Positions 16,920-24,894 of a DNA stretch of 64,000 nucleotides are shown here, piece after piece. This DNA comes from Ignisphaera sp. (GTDB lineage: Archaea > Thermoproteota > Thermoprotei_A > Sulfolobales > Ignisphaeraceae), in the NCBI GenBank assembly GCA_038831005.1, contig JAWBKZ010000001.1:62001-126000 (forward strand), in the 5' to 3' direction. A program made the translations under genes and the position numbers. A model generated the notes under the pieces. It saw only the letters and a program-made list of their open reading frames with translations. It was not told the DNA's origin and made no database searches. The first letter of the stretch is position 1; each line of letters starts with the position of its first letter.

Positions 16920-17866
16920 AAGTGATGATGATTTCAGTACTTATGTTTGTTACTTTCTTTGTTAGTGTTCATGCCTATAGTGTTTATAACGTTATCGATG
17001 TCCGTCACGCATTACTGTTTCTGAAATCTCAGTACATCGAAGAAGCTGGATTGCTGAGAGCAGCAGTGAGAACGTATCCAGACAATACAACAATATATAT
17101 AGCAAACGACAACATCCTCGCTGCGAGGGCTCTTGCTATCCTAGGAGATAGGGATCTATCTAGTAGGATACTCACGAAGCTGAACAATGAGTATAGTGGA
17201 GGCTTCAATGGTAGAATAGAGATACTCTTTGGTGTGGACATACCAGAGGTGTTCTATACACCAGTTCACGAAGAGCTAGGGAGTGTAGGTGAGTACAGGA
17301 TCATCTATGAAAGGCCTGGGAACCAAGTTATCGAGGATTGGCACGAGTACGCCGACTTGGTTGTGTACCGTGCACTAAAGCAATTGCTCTGGGGCTCCAG
17401 AGCGCAGGCTGAACTACTCTTTCTTGAACTAGTGAGAATGTGGGATGGATACGGATTTAGAGATAAAGCATATACTGCCACAGGTATGTATAGTACATAC
17501 AAATGCGGGCTCTTCATCTACCTCTACCGTGCTCTTGATTCAGCTGGATCAGATATTGTTAAAGACCACGTTAATATCAGGAACAAGTGCCTTGAGATAA
17601 TAGCAATGGCTCAAGACCTCGAGACAGGTGGGATAAGAACAGACTACAGAGTCGTCAATGAGGAAATCATCATTGAGGGAGACGTGAACGTTGAAACAAC
17701 AAGCATTATTGTATTAGCGCTCTACTCCGATTACCCACTAGTGTTCTCGAGAAGCACTAGACAAGTTAACCCAGTTGCCAAAGCGTATCCACTTGCTGAG
17801 CCAGTAGCATATCTAGTAATAGCGTTAATAGTGTTTATATATAGATTTATATGGAAACCTGTCTAA
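16916..17866 (+). CDS. Secreted or membrane-anchored uncharacterised protein
   Basis: A 316-residue protein with an N-terminal signal sequence (MISVLMFVTFFVSVHA). A large, mostly helical extracellular part with aromatic and acidic residues follows, and a C-terminal membrane segment, AYLVIALIVFIYRFIW, ends in a short basic tail. Several helices of alternating AL-rich and GF-rich turns recall an alpha/alpha-toroid, such as those in glycan-acting or cyclase-like proteins, but I see no diagnostic motif. Codons are more C/G-ending than in neighbouring genes, a sign of foreign origin. It lies inside the tRNA-associated segment and is coupled to the small hydrophobic frame. Confidence 0.6.
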   Translation: MKVMMISVLMFVTFFVSVHAYSVYNVIDVRHALLFLKSQYIEEAGLLRAAVRTYPDNTTIYIANDNILAARALAILGDRDLSSRILTKLNNEYSGGFNGRIEILFGVDIPEVFYTPVHEELGSVGEYRIIYERPGNQVIEDWHEYADLVVYRALKQLLWGSRAQAELLFLELVRMWDGYGFRDKAYTATGMYSTYKCGLFIYLYRALDSAGSDIVKDHVNIRNKCLEIIAMAQDLETGGIRTDYRVVNEEIIIEGDVNVETTSIIVLALYSDYPLVFSRSTRQVNPVAKAYPLAEPVAYLVIALIVFIYRFIWKPV

Positions 17867-18090
17867 GCTGACCATAATACCACAAGTAATACATTGAATC
17901 CTTCTCTAAGCCTCTTTGAACTTTTCCTACTCCCCACACATTAATGTTAGACTGTACTCGGTAATGGAGATGTTGTTCCTACAGGATATACAGGAGGTTA
18001 TTAAACGCTTTGGAGTACTTACCAAGTGGTTCAAGAAGAATAGGAAGAATCAACTCTGTGTGCGAACAGTTAATTAGGGATCAACTAGAT

Positions 18091-18140
18091 GTTAAGCTTA
18101 GGACTCAAGATGTAGGCTTACATGGGTTCAAATTCTCTGC
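18091..18140 (+). pseudogene. Degenerate tRNA-Leu 3'-half-like sequence (possible att remnant)
   Basis: The stretch GTTAAGCTTAGGACTCAA aligns with GTCGGGCTCAGGACCCGA of the tRNA-Leu at 16241-16258. After a one-base offset, GTAGGCTTACATGGGTTC and the next four bases align with the variable and T arms, and the TGGGTTCAAAT core is identical. The anticodon-loop triplet reads TAG instead of CAG. Stems contain mismatches and G-T pairs, and no 3' CCA is present, so it is not a working tRNA. The substitutions are nearly all C-to-T or G-to-A. It is in the same orientation as the intact gene. Confidence 0.55.
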
Positions 18141-18263
18141 ACTAGAGTTCCTCTACTAGTGCTTAAGCATCTAATATATTATTTTCATTAAAATCTCGAT
18201 TAAGATTAAGAGATAATGATAGTTTGTTTCTCGTAATACACGACGTAGCCAGCTTCTATGTGC

Positions 18264-19412
18264 TTAAGAAATGTCTCTCCACAGTAATTCAAGTTGATCA
18301 GCATATTCATACACTTCTTCAAGCTCTTTACTACTTACATGTCTATTTATGTCGCTATATTGATGAGCTTTATATTCAGGTCTGTATTGATCCATGATAT
18401 TGACTAGAACCCTATCTTTCGGAAGATTTTCTGCTATCCATCTCAATACAGGCTTCAAGCAACACTCTATATGGTTTGGAAGTACGAGATGGCGTATGAT
18501 CATGTCCCCCCATTCTATGGCTATGCGGTGATTCCTGCCAACAACTTCTAGATATTTAGGTATACCTGAAAGTCTTTGAGCGCATGAGTTGTTTCCATAC
18601 TTAAAGTCTGGTAGCCATATATCTATCACGTATATTAATAGATTTAGAGCTTCTTCACTCATATAGAAATTACTATTCCATAACTGAGGAACATTCACAT
18701 CTAGAAACCTCATGCTATCTAAGATGTTATGTATATCTGGTGTAGGATCTCCACCTACATGATTAATGTTTCTAGCACCCTTACGTCTGAGATCTTTTTG
18801 CATAAGTGCAAGTTGATGGGATGATACTTCGATACCATTGAAAGGATTTTCTTGAGATATATCCCAATTTTGACAAAAAACACACCTAAAGTTACAACTT
18901 CCATAGAAAATAGTTCCACTAGGAACGAGAGGAGCTTCTTCACCTATATGTAGAAACCAGCTATGTACATAAGATCTACTATCAAGTCTACAGAAACCTC
19001 TTCTACCTTCACTTCTATCGATACCGCATCTCCATTCACAAAATCTACAGCTTTTCAGTATTTTAAATGCTATCTTGGTCTCGAGATCCAGTAGATTTGG
19101 AGTAGATTCTCCATACTTTTTCTTAAACTCTCTAAACCCTATACCAGATTTTCGAACCTCTTGCCATAAAGAAGTAAAAATCTTTCCAGTATCTCTATGT
19201 ACACCTACTAGACTATCTATATCTAGAGAATTCATATTGCCAACATCTCTAGGGATTTCCACAGCCTTAGCTATATGAAATTTAGCGGGATAATCATCAA
19301 GAAGAATAGCATAATACCAGCTCAAAGTTTTTCTAAAGGTCTCGTTATGGAGGGCTCTTATAGCATCAGGCCTGACATAATACCAGTAACTTTCTTTTAG
19401 TATGTCTTTCAA
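18264..19412 (-). CDS. Radical SAM protein, PflA-like (COG1313 type)
   Basis: A 382-residue protein. The radical SAM cluster motif CNFRCVFCQNWDIS lies near residues 172-182. Before it sits a second cysteine set, CRFCEWRCGIDRSEGRRGFC, at about residues 122-141, typical of the archaeal pyruvate formate-lyase-activase-like family and probably binding another cluster or a metal. The barrel continues with HVGGDPTPDIHNIL and IWLPDFKYG. In this family the partner enzyme is often unknown, and no glycyl radical enzyme is nearby. The ATG at 19412 is used. An 814-base non-coding region lies upstream. Confidence 0.85.
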   Translation of the reverse strand: MKDILKESYWYYVRPDAIRALHNETFRKTLSWYYAILLDDYPAKFHIAKAVEIPRDVGNMNSLDIDSLVGVHRDTGKIFTSLWQEVRKSGIGFREFKKKYGESTPNLLDLETKIAFKILKSCRFCEWRCGIDRSEGRRGFCRLDSRSYVHSWFLHIGEEAPLVPSGTIFYGSCNFRCVFCQNWDISQENPFNGIEVSSHQLALMQKDLRRKGARNINHVGGDPTPDIHNILDSMRFLDVNVPQLWNSNFYMSEEALNLLIYVIDIWLPDFKYGNNSCAQRLSGIPKYLEVVGRNHRIAIEWGDMIIRHLVLPNHIECCLKPVLRWIAENLPKDRVLVNIMDQYRPEYKAHQYSDINRHVSSKELEEVYEYADQLELLWRDIS

Positions 19413-20226
19413 TTTTTCTTCGCCTATAGATACCCACTCTAGAGTTAGTTATACTTGATTCAATCTACTTTAGTCTTTATATTTCATTCATGAATTATCT
19501 GAATCAATAAATACGCTATATAACTAGTGTTTAGAGTCTTATAAATCTTTGACTAAATTCATAACAAATCTGGCCACTACATCTTAGAGTCTAATGGTTT
19601 CTAATCATATTGAAGTATTTAGATCTTAGCTGAAGAATTGATATCACAACAATTCTTTAAAACATAACTCGGTTCATAATCATTATGTATCTTAGCTTGG
19701 TGAAGAGCGGTTAAAATCTAATGATGTAACACTATAGTTTACTGTAAGCTATATTGTAAGCTACAAGACTGTAAGCTATATTGTAAGCTACAAGAGGTTG
19801 TAGAATTCCAATAATATGCTAGTGGTTAGAATAATCTTAATTTTGTAGTTATTCTACAGAATCTGAAGTAGTATCATCATAAATTACACATATAGAGAAT
19901 ATAGATACACCATATACTCACCATATTCTATCTGATGCATGCTCAATTCGATAGTTTACTTATATGTATTCCATTGTATCTGGTTCATAATCTATTTGAC
20001 TAAGCAGCAAAACAGTACATCAATTGATTCAAGGTTTCCTATACCCCGATAATCATCATGCATCAGTGGGCATGACTTAAGACATCTCTTATATCTCTTC
20101 TAATACATCTACTACTTTCAGCAATATAAATTTTAACCTTACCATTATGCTAACTTTTAAATATTTGAGGTTTCTGTGATCTAGTTACATAGACTCAGCA
20201 TAGATTATGAAAGGTGATTAAAGAAC
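19413..20226. other. Long intergenic region (814 bp) without a supported gene
   Basis: The region between the divergent radical SAM and thiolase genes is AT-rich and broken by stops in all frames. It holds a 27-bp tandem duplication at 19741-19794, and near its right end an AT-rich CTTTTAAATATTTGAGG that may be the thiolase promoter. AAGGTGATT at 20211-20219 is the ribosome binding site of thiolase. I see no tRNA, CRISPR array or clear small RNA. Confidence 0.6.
19741..19794. repeat. Perfect 27-bp tandem duplication
   Basis: Two identical adjacent 27-base units (19741-19767 and 19768-19794). Each unit itself contains TGTAAGCTA twice, separated by TAT, so the 9-mer occurs four times in 54 bases. 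A hexamer AAGCTA-like step could be a protein binding series. There is no spacer, so this is not a CRISPR array. Confidence 0.9.
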
Positions 20227-21378
20227 TTGAGAAAGGTCTATGTTGTTGGTGTAGGCATGGTTAAGATCGATAGACATTATGACAAAGGATTTGCTGAACT
20301 TATTCACGAAGCTTTTGTAAAAGCTTATGAAGATAGTAAGGGTATAGAACCTGAAGGAATCGTGGTAGGAAATATGATGAGTAGTTCTCTCTATCAACAA
20401 GATTCTCTAGCAGCTTTAGCGACAGATGCTATGGGCTTAAGAGGTAAAGGTGGATTTAAGGTCGAAGCAGCTTGTGGTAGTGGAGGACACGCATTTGTGG
20501 CAGGGTTTTCTTTAGTTGCTTCAGGATTATACGATGCTGTGGCTGTTATTGGTGTCGAGAAAATGTCTGATTATCCTACATCTAGAGTAACATCTGCTTT
20601 AGCTCAAGCAGCTGATGCTGAACATGAAGTTGTCTATGGAGCTAGTTTTGCGTCACTTAATGCCTTAGTCATGAGGATGTACATGAGTAAGTATGAAGCT
20701 AAAAGAGAGGATTTAGCCTTATGGCCTGTCAGAATGCATGAACACGCTTCCTATAATCCTTATGCCCAGCTTAGGAACAGAATAAAGGTTGAAGATGTTT
20801 TGAATTCAACAATTATAGCAGACCCCATAAGGCTTATGGATTCCTCACCTATAGGTGATGGAGCAGCTGTAGCAATACTTGCTTCAGAAGATATTGCTAG
20901 AAAGTTTAATGATACATCTATACATGTTGCTGGAGTAGGTCTTGGTAGCGATGCTCTAGATCTTAGCTCTAGAGACGATCTTCTGAAACCTTTAAGCATA
21001 ATCAAGGCTGCTGAAAAAGCTTACCGTATGGCTAAGGTAGAGCCAAAAGATATTGATTTAGCAGAAATACACGATGCATTCACTATTACCGCTCTTTTAT
21101 GTATAGAAGGTCTGGGTTTCTCTGATTGGGGATGGTCATGGAGGTTTGTGAAAGAGGGTAGATTCACTAAAGATGATAGACCTGCACTAAACTTGAGCGG
21201 AGGTTTAAAAGCTAGAGGTCATCCTGTAGGTGCTACAGGTGTATACCAGATTGCAGAAATAGTTATGCAACTTAGAGGTGACTTTCCAGGTCTAAAAGCA
21301 TCTTCAGCTGAATTAGGTTTAGCATTAAATACAGGAGGTGTTGGAACCTTAACTTCAGTGGTTATTCTGAAGAGGTGA
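20227..21378 (+). CDS. Thiolase family protein (acetyl-CoA C-acetyltransferase, archaeal)
   Basis: Condenses two acetyl-CoA to acetoacetyl-CoA, the first mevalonate step. The 383 residues show the catalytic cysteine in KVEAACGSGGHAF at about residue 83, AEIHDAF near residue 287 and the C-terminal GGLKARGHPVGATGVYQI with its catalytic histidine. The end GGVGTLTSVVIL is also typical. Archaeal members of this subfamily pair with a DUF35 protein, which indeed follows after six bases. The start is TTG at 20227, supported by GGTGAT eight bases upstream. In many archaea HMG-CoA synthase is in the same operon; here it lies about 11 kb away. Confidence 0.93.
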   Translation: MRKVYVVGVGMVKIDRHYDKGFAELIHEAFVKAYEDSKGIEPEGIVVGNMMSSSLYQQDSLAALATDAMGLRGKGGFKVEAACGSGGHAFVAGFSLVASGLYDAVAVIGVEKMSDYPTSRVTSALAQAADAEHEVVYGASFASLNALVMRMYMSKYEAKREDLALWPVRMHEHASYNPYAQLRNRIKVEDVLNSTIIADPIRLMDSSPIGDGAAVAILASEDIARKFNDTSIHVAGVGLGSDALDLSSRDDLLKPLSIIKAAEKAYRMAKVEPKDIDLAEIHDAFTITALLCIEGLGFSDWGWSWRFVKEGRFTKDDRPALNLSGGLKARGHPVGATGVYQIAEIVMQLRGDFPGLKASSAELGLALNTGGVGTLTSVVILKR

Positions 21379-21384
21379 AGAGAT

Positions 21385-21810
21385 ATGATTATGTCTCCAG
21401 CTAGAGTTTGGAGAGAAAGAGGAGCTAGACTAAGGCTGGAGGGTGCTAGATGTAGAAAGTGCTGCAGGATTTTCTATCCACCTAAACCATCGTGTCCGTA
21501 CTGTGGGTTTAGGGAAACAGAGAGAGTAGATTTACCTAAAAGAGGTAAGTTGGTCAGCTGGAGTATAGAGAACATGGTTCCTGAAGGATATAGGGTCGAA
21601 GCACCGGTAATTCTGGCGCTAATAGAACTTGAGAACGGTGTTAAAATACTATCAACATTAACTGATGTAGATCCAGAGAACGTCTACGAAGGTATGGAGG
21701 TAGAAGCTATATTAAGAAAGCTGTGGGCTGAAGGCGTAGAAGGACTCATAGTTTACGGTATCAGGTTTGTGCCAGTCCATGCAGGAAATCGGAGTGAATT
21801 CTTTAAGTAA
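21385..21810 (+). CDS. DUF35 / Zn-ribbon OB-fold protein, thiolase partner
   Basis: A 141-residue protein. A rubredoxin-like zinc ribbon, CRKCCRIFYPPKPSCPYCG, lies near residues 20-38, followed by the OB-fold (GKLVSWSIEN, VILALIELENGVKIL). DUF35 proteins bridge thiolase and HMG-CoA synthase in the archaeal complex that channels acetoacetyl-CoA. The gene follows thiolase by six bases with AGAGGTGAAGAG as its ribosome binding site. The start may be the ATG at 21385 or at 21391. Confidence 0.92.
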   Translation: MIMSPARVWRERGARLRLEGARCRKCCRIFYPPKPSCPYCGFRETERVDLPKRGKLVSWSIENMVPEGYRVEAPVILALIELENGVKILSTLTDVDPENVYEGMEVEAILRKLWAEGVEGLIVYGIRFVPVHAGNRSEFFK

Positions 21811-21867
21811 TAGAGGTAATGTTAGCTGACGGATAGAATTAAAGCAATAATTTTTTCTGCAAGTATT

Positions 21868-23313
21868 TTGTTATCAACTCTCATGATTATAGCTCTAGCG
21901 ATAGGAATAATATTCTATATATATTCAATCCATGTAGATAACAGTATTGAGTTAAATGCTTCAAAAAGCTTTCTAACTATAGTTGCAGTAGTACTGATTA
22001 TCAGCTCCACCATAGCTTATGTATTTCGTCACTACGTTATTATAGAGATAGTTGATGCACTTATTGTTGTAGCTATCCACTGGTTTATTGTTCCTCTTGT
22101 TAATGCGCTAATATATGGATATGTAATTGGTCTAGATTTTGTTGATGCTCTTTTTGAGTCTGTAAGTGGGTTCTCTGGAACCGGATTAACTATACTGTTC
22201 AATATAGAGAAGTACCCTTACGTTATACTTATATGGAGAGCCGCTACACAATGGATAGGCGAACTTAGTGTCGTAGTATTCTCTGGAGCTCTCTTACCTC
22301 ATATTCATAGAATCCTGGGAAGGGTCTATGTAGCTGAACGTGGTATAAGATTTGCACCAACAATACTTTCAACAACTAGAAGAATGCTCATAATATATGC
22401 TATCTTGACACTAATTGGGGCCTTCATGTTCATGCACAGTGGTATGGGGTTGCTTGACGCATTTGCACATTCAATGACGGGTATAGCTACTGGCGGTATG
22501 TCCACAAATACACAAAGTATCGCCTACTGGTACAAAATTCATGGATATGGAATCCTAATAGTGTCTACGGTTATAATGGTTTTAGGGGCACTAAATTTTG
22601 TAGATCTCTATAATCTCGTGAGAGGTAGAATTAGGGAATTCTTTAAAGGTCTGGAGGTCAAATGGTTTATACTTATAGTATCGATACTGACTGTCATAAC
22701 TATAGGGATAACATTATGTCTTTTGGGAAATAGTTTTGAACATGTAGTGATAACGGTATACAATATGGTGTCAGGGTTAACAACTACGGGGTTCCAAGTA
22801 GGTGATATAAGTTGGTATCCCGATATACTGAAGATGTTAATAATTCTGGCTATGGCTATCGGTGGAGCTACATTTTCAACGGCAGGAGGTATAAAGATAA
22901 AGAGAATAGCATTAGCGTTTAAATCAGTGGTATGGTCATTATCCAAATCTTTTCTTCCTGAAAACGTCTATATAGTTAAGAGGGTGAATGGGGAAATGGT
23001 GGAAGATGAAGATATAGTGTCGACTTACGTATTCATACTACTCTATATTATAATAGCTTTAGTAGCCTCAACAGTTCTCTTTATCATATTACAGGTTAGG
23101 GGCTATAATTGGAGCCATAGCTATATAGACGCTCTTTTTGAAACAGTTTCTGCATTATCTTGTGTTGGTCTTTCAACAGGTATAACAACTGCATTTATGC
23201 CATTAGAAGCTAAAGTGGTATTGATGATTATTATGTATCTCGGTAGACTAGAATTTTTGCCGATATACCTGATTATAGGGTGCCTCTATAAAAAGAAAAT
23301 AACTCTCGGATGA
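21868..23313 (+). CDS. TrkH/KtrB-type potassium transporter subunit
   Basis: The membrane subunit of a potassium uptake system. Of about 481 residues, most are hydrophobic helices. The four pore loops of the family can be placed: SGFSGTGLTI, TGIATGGMSTN, SGLTTTGFQVG and SALSCVGLSTG. The glycine in each is the selectivity-filter residue. It is followed 49 bases later by a TrkA-like regulatory gene. The start is uncertain: TTG at 21868 and ATG at 21883 lack a ribosome binding site. The frame is open back to a CTG at 21826 that has GAGGT eight bases upstream and would add 14 residues. Confidence 0.9.
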   Translation: MLSTLMIIALAIGIIFYIYSIHVDNSIELNASKSFLTIVAVVLIISSTIAYVFRHYVIIEIVDALIVVAIHWFIVPLVNALIYGYVIGLDFVDALFESVSGFSGTGLTILFNIEKYPYVILIWRAATQWIGELSVVVFSGALLPHIHRILGRVYVAERGIRFAPTILSTTRRMLIIYAILTLIGAFMFMHSGMGLLDAFAHSMTGIATGGMSTNTQSIAYWYKIHGYGILIVSTVIMVLGALNFVDLYNLVRGRIREFFKGLEVKWFILIVSILTVITIGITLCLLGNSFEHVVITVYNMVSGLTTTGFQVGDISWYPDILKMLIILAMAIGGATFSTAGGIKIKRIALAFKSVVWSLSKSFLPENVYIVKRVNGEMVEDEDIVSTYVFILLYIIIALVASTVLFIILQVRGYNWSHSYIDALFETVSALSCVGLSTGITTAFMPLEAKVVLMIIMYLGRLEFLPIYLIIGCLYKKKITLG

Positions 23314-23362
23314 AATAACTTTAATATATGGCTACGATAAATAATGTACAGGTTGAAGCTAA

Positions 23363-24004
23363 ATGCGAGTTATAGTAGTAGGAGCTGTTGATGAAATTAT
23401 GGAGTTGATTCGAGAACTCATTGATAAAGGACATGAAGTTGTGGTACTAGATGATGATAATACTAGAATAGACAGATTTGTTCAAGAACTTGATGTAGCT
23501 GTATATCTCTTCTCGCTATTTGATTTAACAACATTTATGCGCGCAGGTATGCATAAAGCTGATATAGTTTTAGCAGTACATCCTGTTGATACAGTAAATG
23601 TATTAGTATGTATATATGCAAAAAGTTTTGCTGTACCGAAAATTTATGCAGTTGTAAGCTCCGTCCATACAGCTAATGTACTGAATAAATTAGGTTTCGC
23701 AGAAAGGGTATTAGTGAAATCTACCTCAGTTAGAAGATCGCTTATTGAGCTGATATATGGTGTAAGGATCATAGAGCTAGATGAAAAAAACTACATAGTA
23801 ATGCTAACGTTAAGTGATGTAAACCACTTAGAGAACAAAAAAGTAGAAGAAATTGAAGAACAAGGTGCAAAAGTTTTAGCAGTGCTCGATAGTGAAAATA
23901 ATCCTATTAATTATGACAAAGACTATGTATTAAAAAGAGGCGAAAAAATTATAATCAAGATAAATAAGGGATCTATGGAACCTCTATTATTTAAATACAG
24001 ATAG
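23363..24004 (+). CDS. TrkA-like RCK domain protein, potassium channel regulator
   Basis: A 213-residue cytoplasmic protein with RCK-N and RCK-C parts, expected to gate the TrkH subunit. The first strand and turn read VIVVGAVDEIMELI, where the usual nucleotide-binding loop 'GxGxxG' would be; only one of the three glycines is retained. The acidic end of the second strand is present (VVVLDDDNTRIDRF). The C-terminal RCK-C part runs from about residue 130. Nucleotide binding may therefore be altered or lost. ATG at 23383 is the start, preceded by a GGTTGAAG-type site; GTG-type alternatives are not needed. Confidence 0.82.
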   Translation: MRVIVVGAVDEIMELIRELIDKGHEVVVLDDDNTRIDRFVQELDVAVYLFSLFDLTTFMRAGMHKADIVLAVHPVDTVNVLVCIYAKSFAVPKIYAVVSSVHTANVLNKLGFAERVLVKSTSVRRSLIELIYGVRIIELDEKNYIVMLTLSDVNHLENKKVEEIEEQGAKVLAVLDSENNPINYDKDYVLKRGEKIIIKINKGSMEPLLFKYR

Positions 24005-24070
24005 GTAAATAACAATATTTATTACCAACCTCTGGTATATATTATATGAGCCGACTGAAGAGGTTAAATA

Positions 24071-24865
24071 ATGGTTCCTGAAGATTTGATGGAAACCATA
24101 TGGAACTTTATGCAAACATATCATCTTATTGAGGTTTTAGTAATTTCAATAATTGTTATAATTATATATGTAGCGATAAGAAGAATAGTATCTAGATTCA
24201 GGTCTAAAGGGTTTATATCGCGAGGTACTGAAGAAACTATAAGATTTGTATCTTTTACAGTTCTATCATTAATAGTCCTAGCTGTAGCAATATCTTATTG
24301 GCTTCAGAACTATATTACTGCAGCATTCTTTATCACAATGCTTGCCATGTTTATAGGTATAATGGTGTACTCTATAAGGACCTATATCGAGAACGCTTTA
24401 TCGTATCTGATATTCGTTACGTCGAATATAGTAAGAGATGGTGAAAATGTAAAAATAGACTACGGTAGTAAGGTATATGAAGGAAGAATAAATATAACAG
24501 AAGGTAGTTACGCAACCATTACCACGGAAAACAAAACAGTATTCATTCCATATAGTGTTCTCCTTAAATCAGTAATAGCCAAATCTCTACGTAATGTTGT
24601 CAAATTTAGGCTTAAAGTGAAGGGTCAGAGTCTCGAACTCGATAAAATTATTGAAGATATTAGAGAAATTGCGAAAGACTTGAAGATGATAAATAGAGAA
24701 AGTATTGATATAAAACCTTTAGAAATAAAAGAAGATGAGATAACTCTCAACCTATCTTTCGAGGTACCTAACCCCCGAAACATAGAAGAATGCTATGAGA
24801 CGCTAGTAAAGCTATTGACACGAAAAATACCTTACAGACTTTCATTCGAACTTATAACAGATTAA
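24071..24865 (+). CDS. MscS-like mechanosensitive channel family protein
   Basis: A 264-residue membrane protein. Three hydrophobic helices lie at about residues 18-38, 57-78 and 81-105. A beta domain typical of MscS follows (RDGENVKIDYGSK, EGRINITEGSYATITT, VFIPYSVLLKSVI). The C-terminal alpha/beta part runs to about residue 260. The classic glycine/alanine-rich pore helix is short. Together with TrkH and TrkA upstream it makes a potassium and turgor cluster. It converges on the CBS gene with 29 bases between the stops. Confidence 0.75.
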   Translation: MVPEDLMETIWNFMQTYHLIEVLVISIIVIIIYVAIRRIVSRFRSKGFISRGTEETIRFVSFTVLSLIVLAVAISYWLQNYITAAFFITMLAMFIGIMVYSIRTYIENALSYLIFVTSNIVRDGENVKIDYGSKVYEGRINITEGSYATITTENKTVFIPYSVLLKSVIAKSLRNVVKFRLKVKGQSLELDKIIEDIREIAKDLKMINRESIDIKPLEIKEDEITLNLSFEVPNPRNIEECYETLVKLLTRKIPYRLSFELITD

Positions 24866-24894
24866 TGAATTTCTGGCAGAAGCTACAGATAATC

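Larger units (their letters stand above)
16301..18140. mobile_element. Probable decayed integrated element downstream of tRNA-Leu
   Basis: The segment lies between an intact tRNA-Leu and a degenerate tRNA-Leu-like sequence in the same orientation, as expected for an element inserted at the 3' end of a tRNA. Inside are a possible integrase fragment, about 300 bases (16440-16751) with no supported gene, a small hydrophobic frame and a secreted-type protein gene. The secreted-protein gene has noticeably more C- and G-ending codons than the flanking genes. About 220 bases after it (17867-18090) hold nothing I can identify. The boundaries are inferred from the tRNA-like copy alone. Confidence 0.4.

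Noticed and set aside
19741-19794. Possible CRISPR repeats
   Set aside because: The two copies are directly adjacent with no spacers, and no cas gene is nearby.
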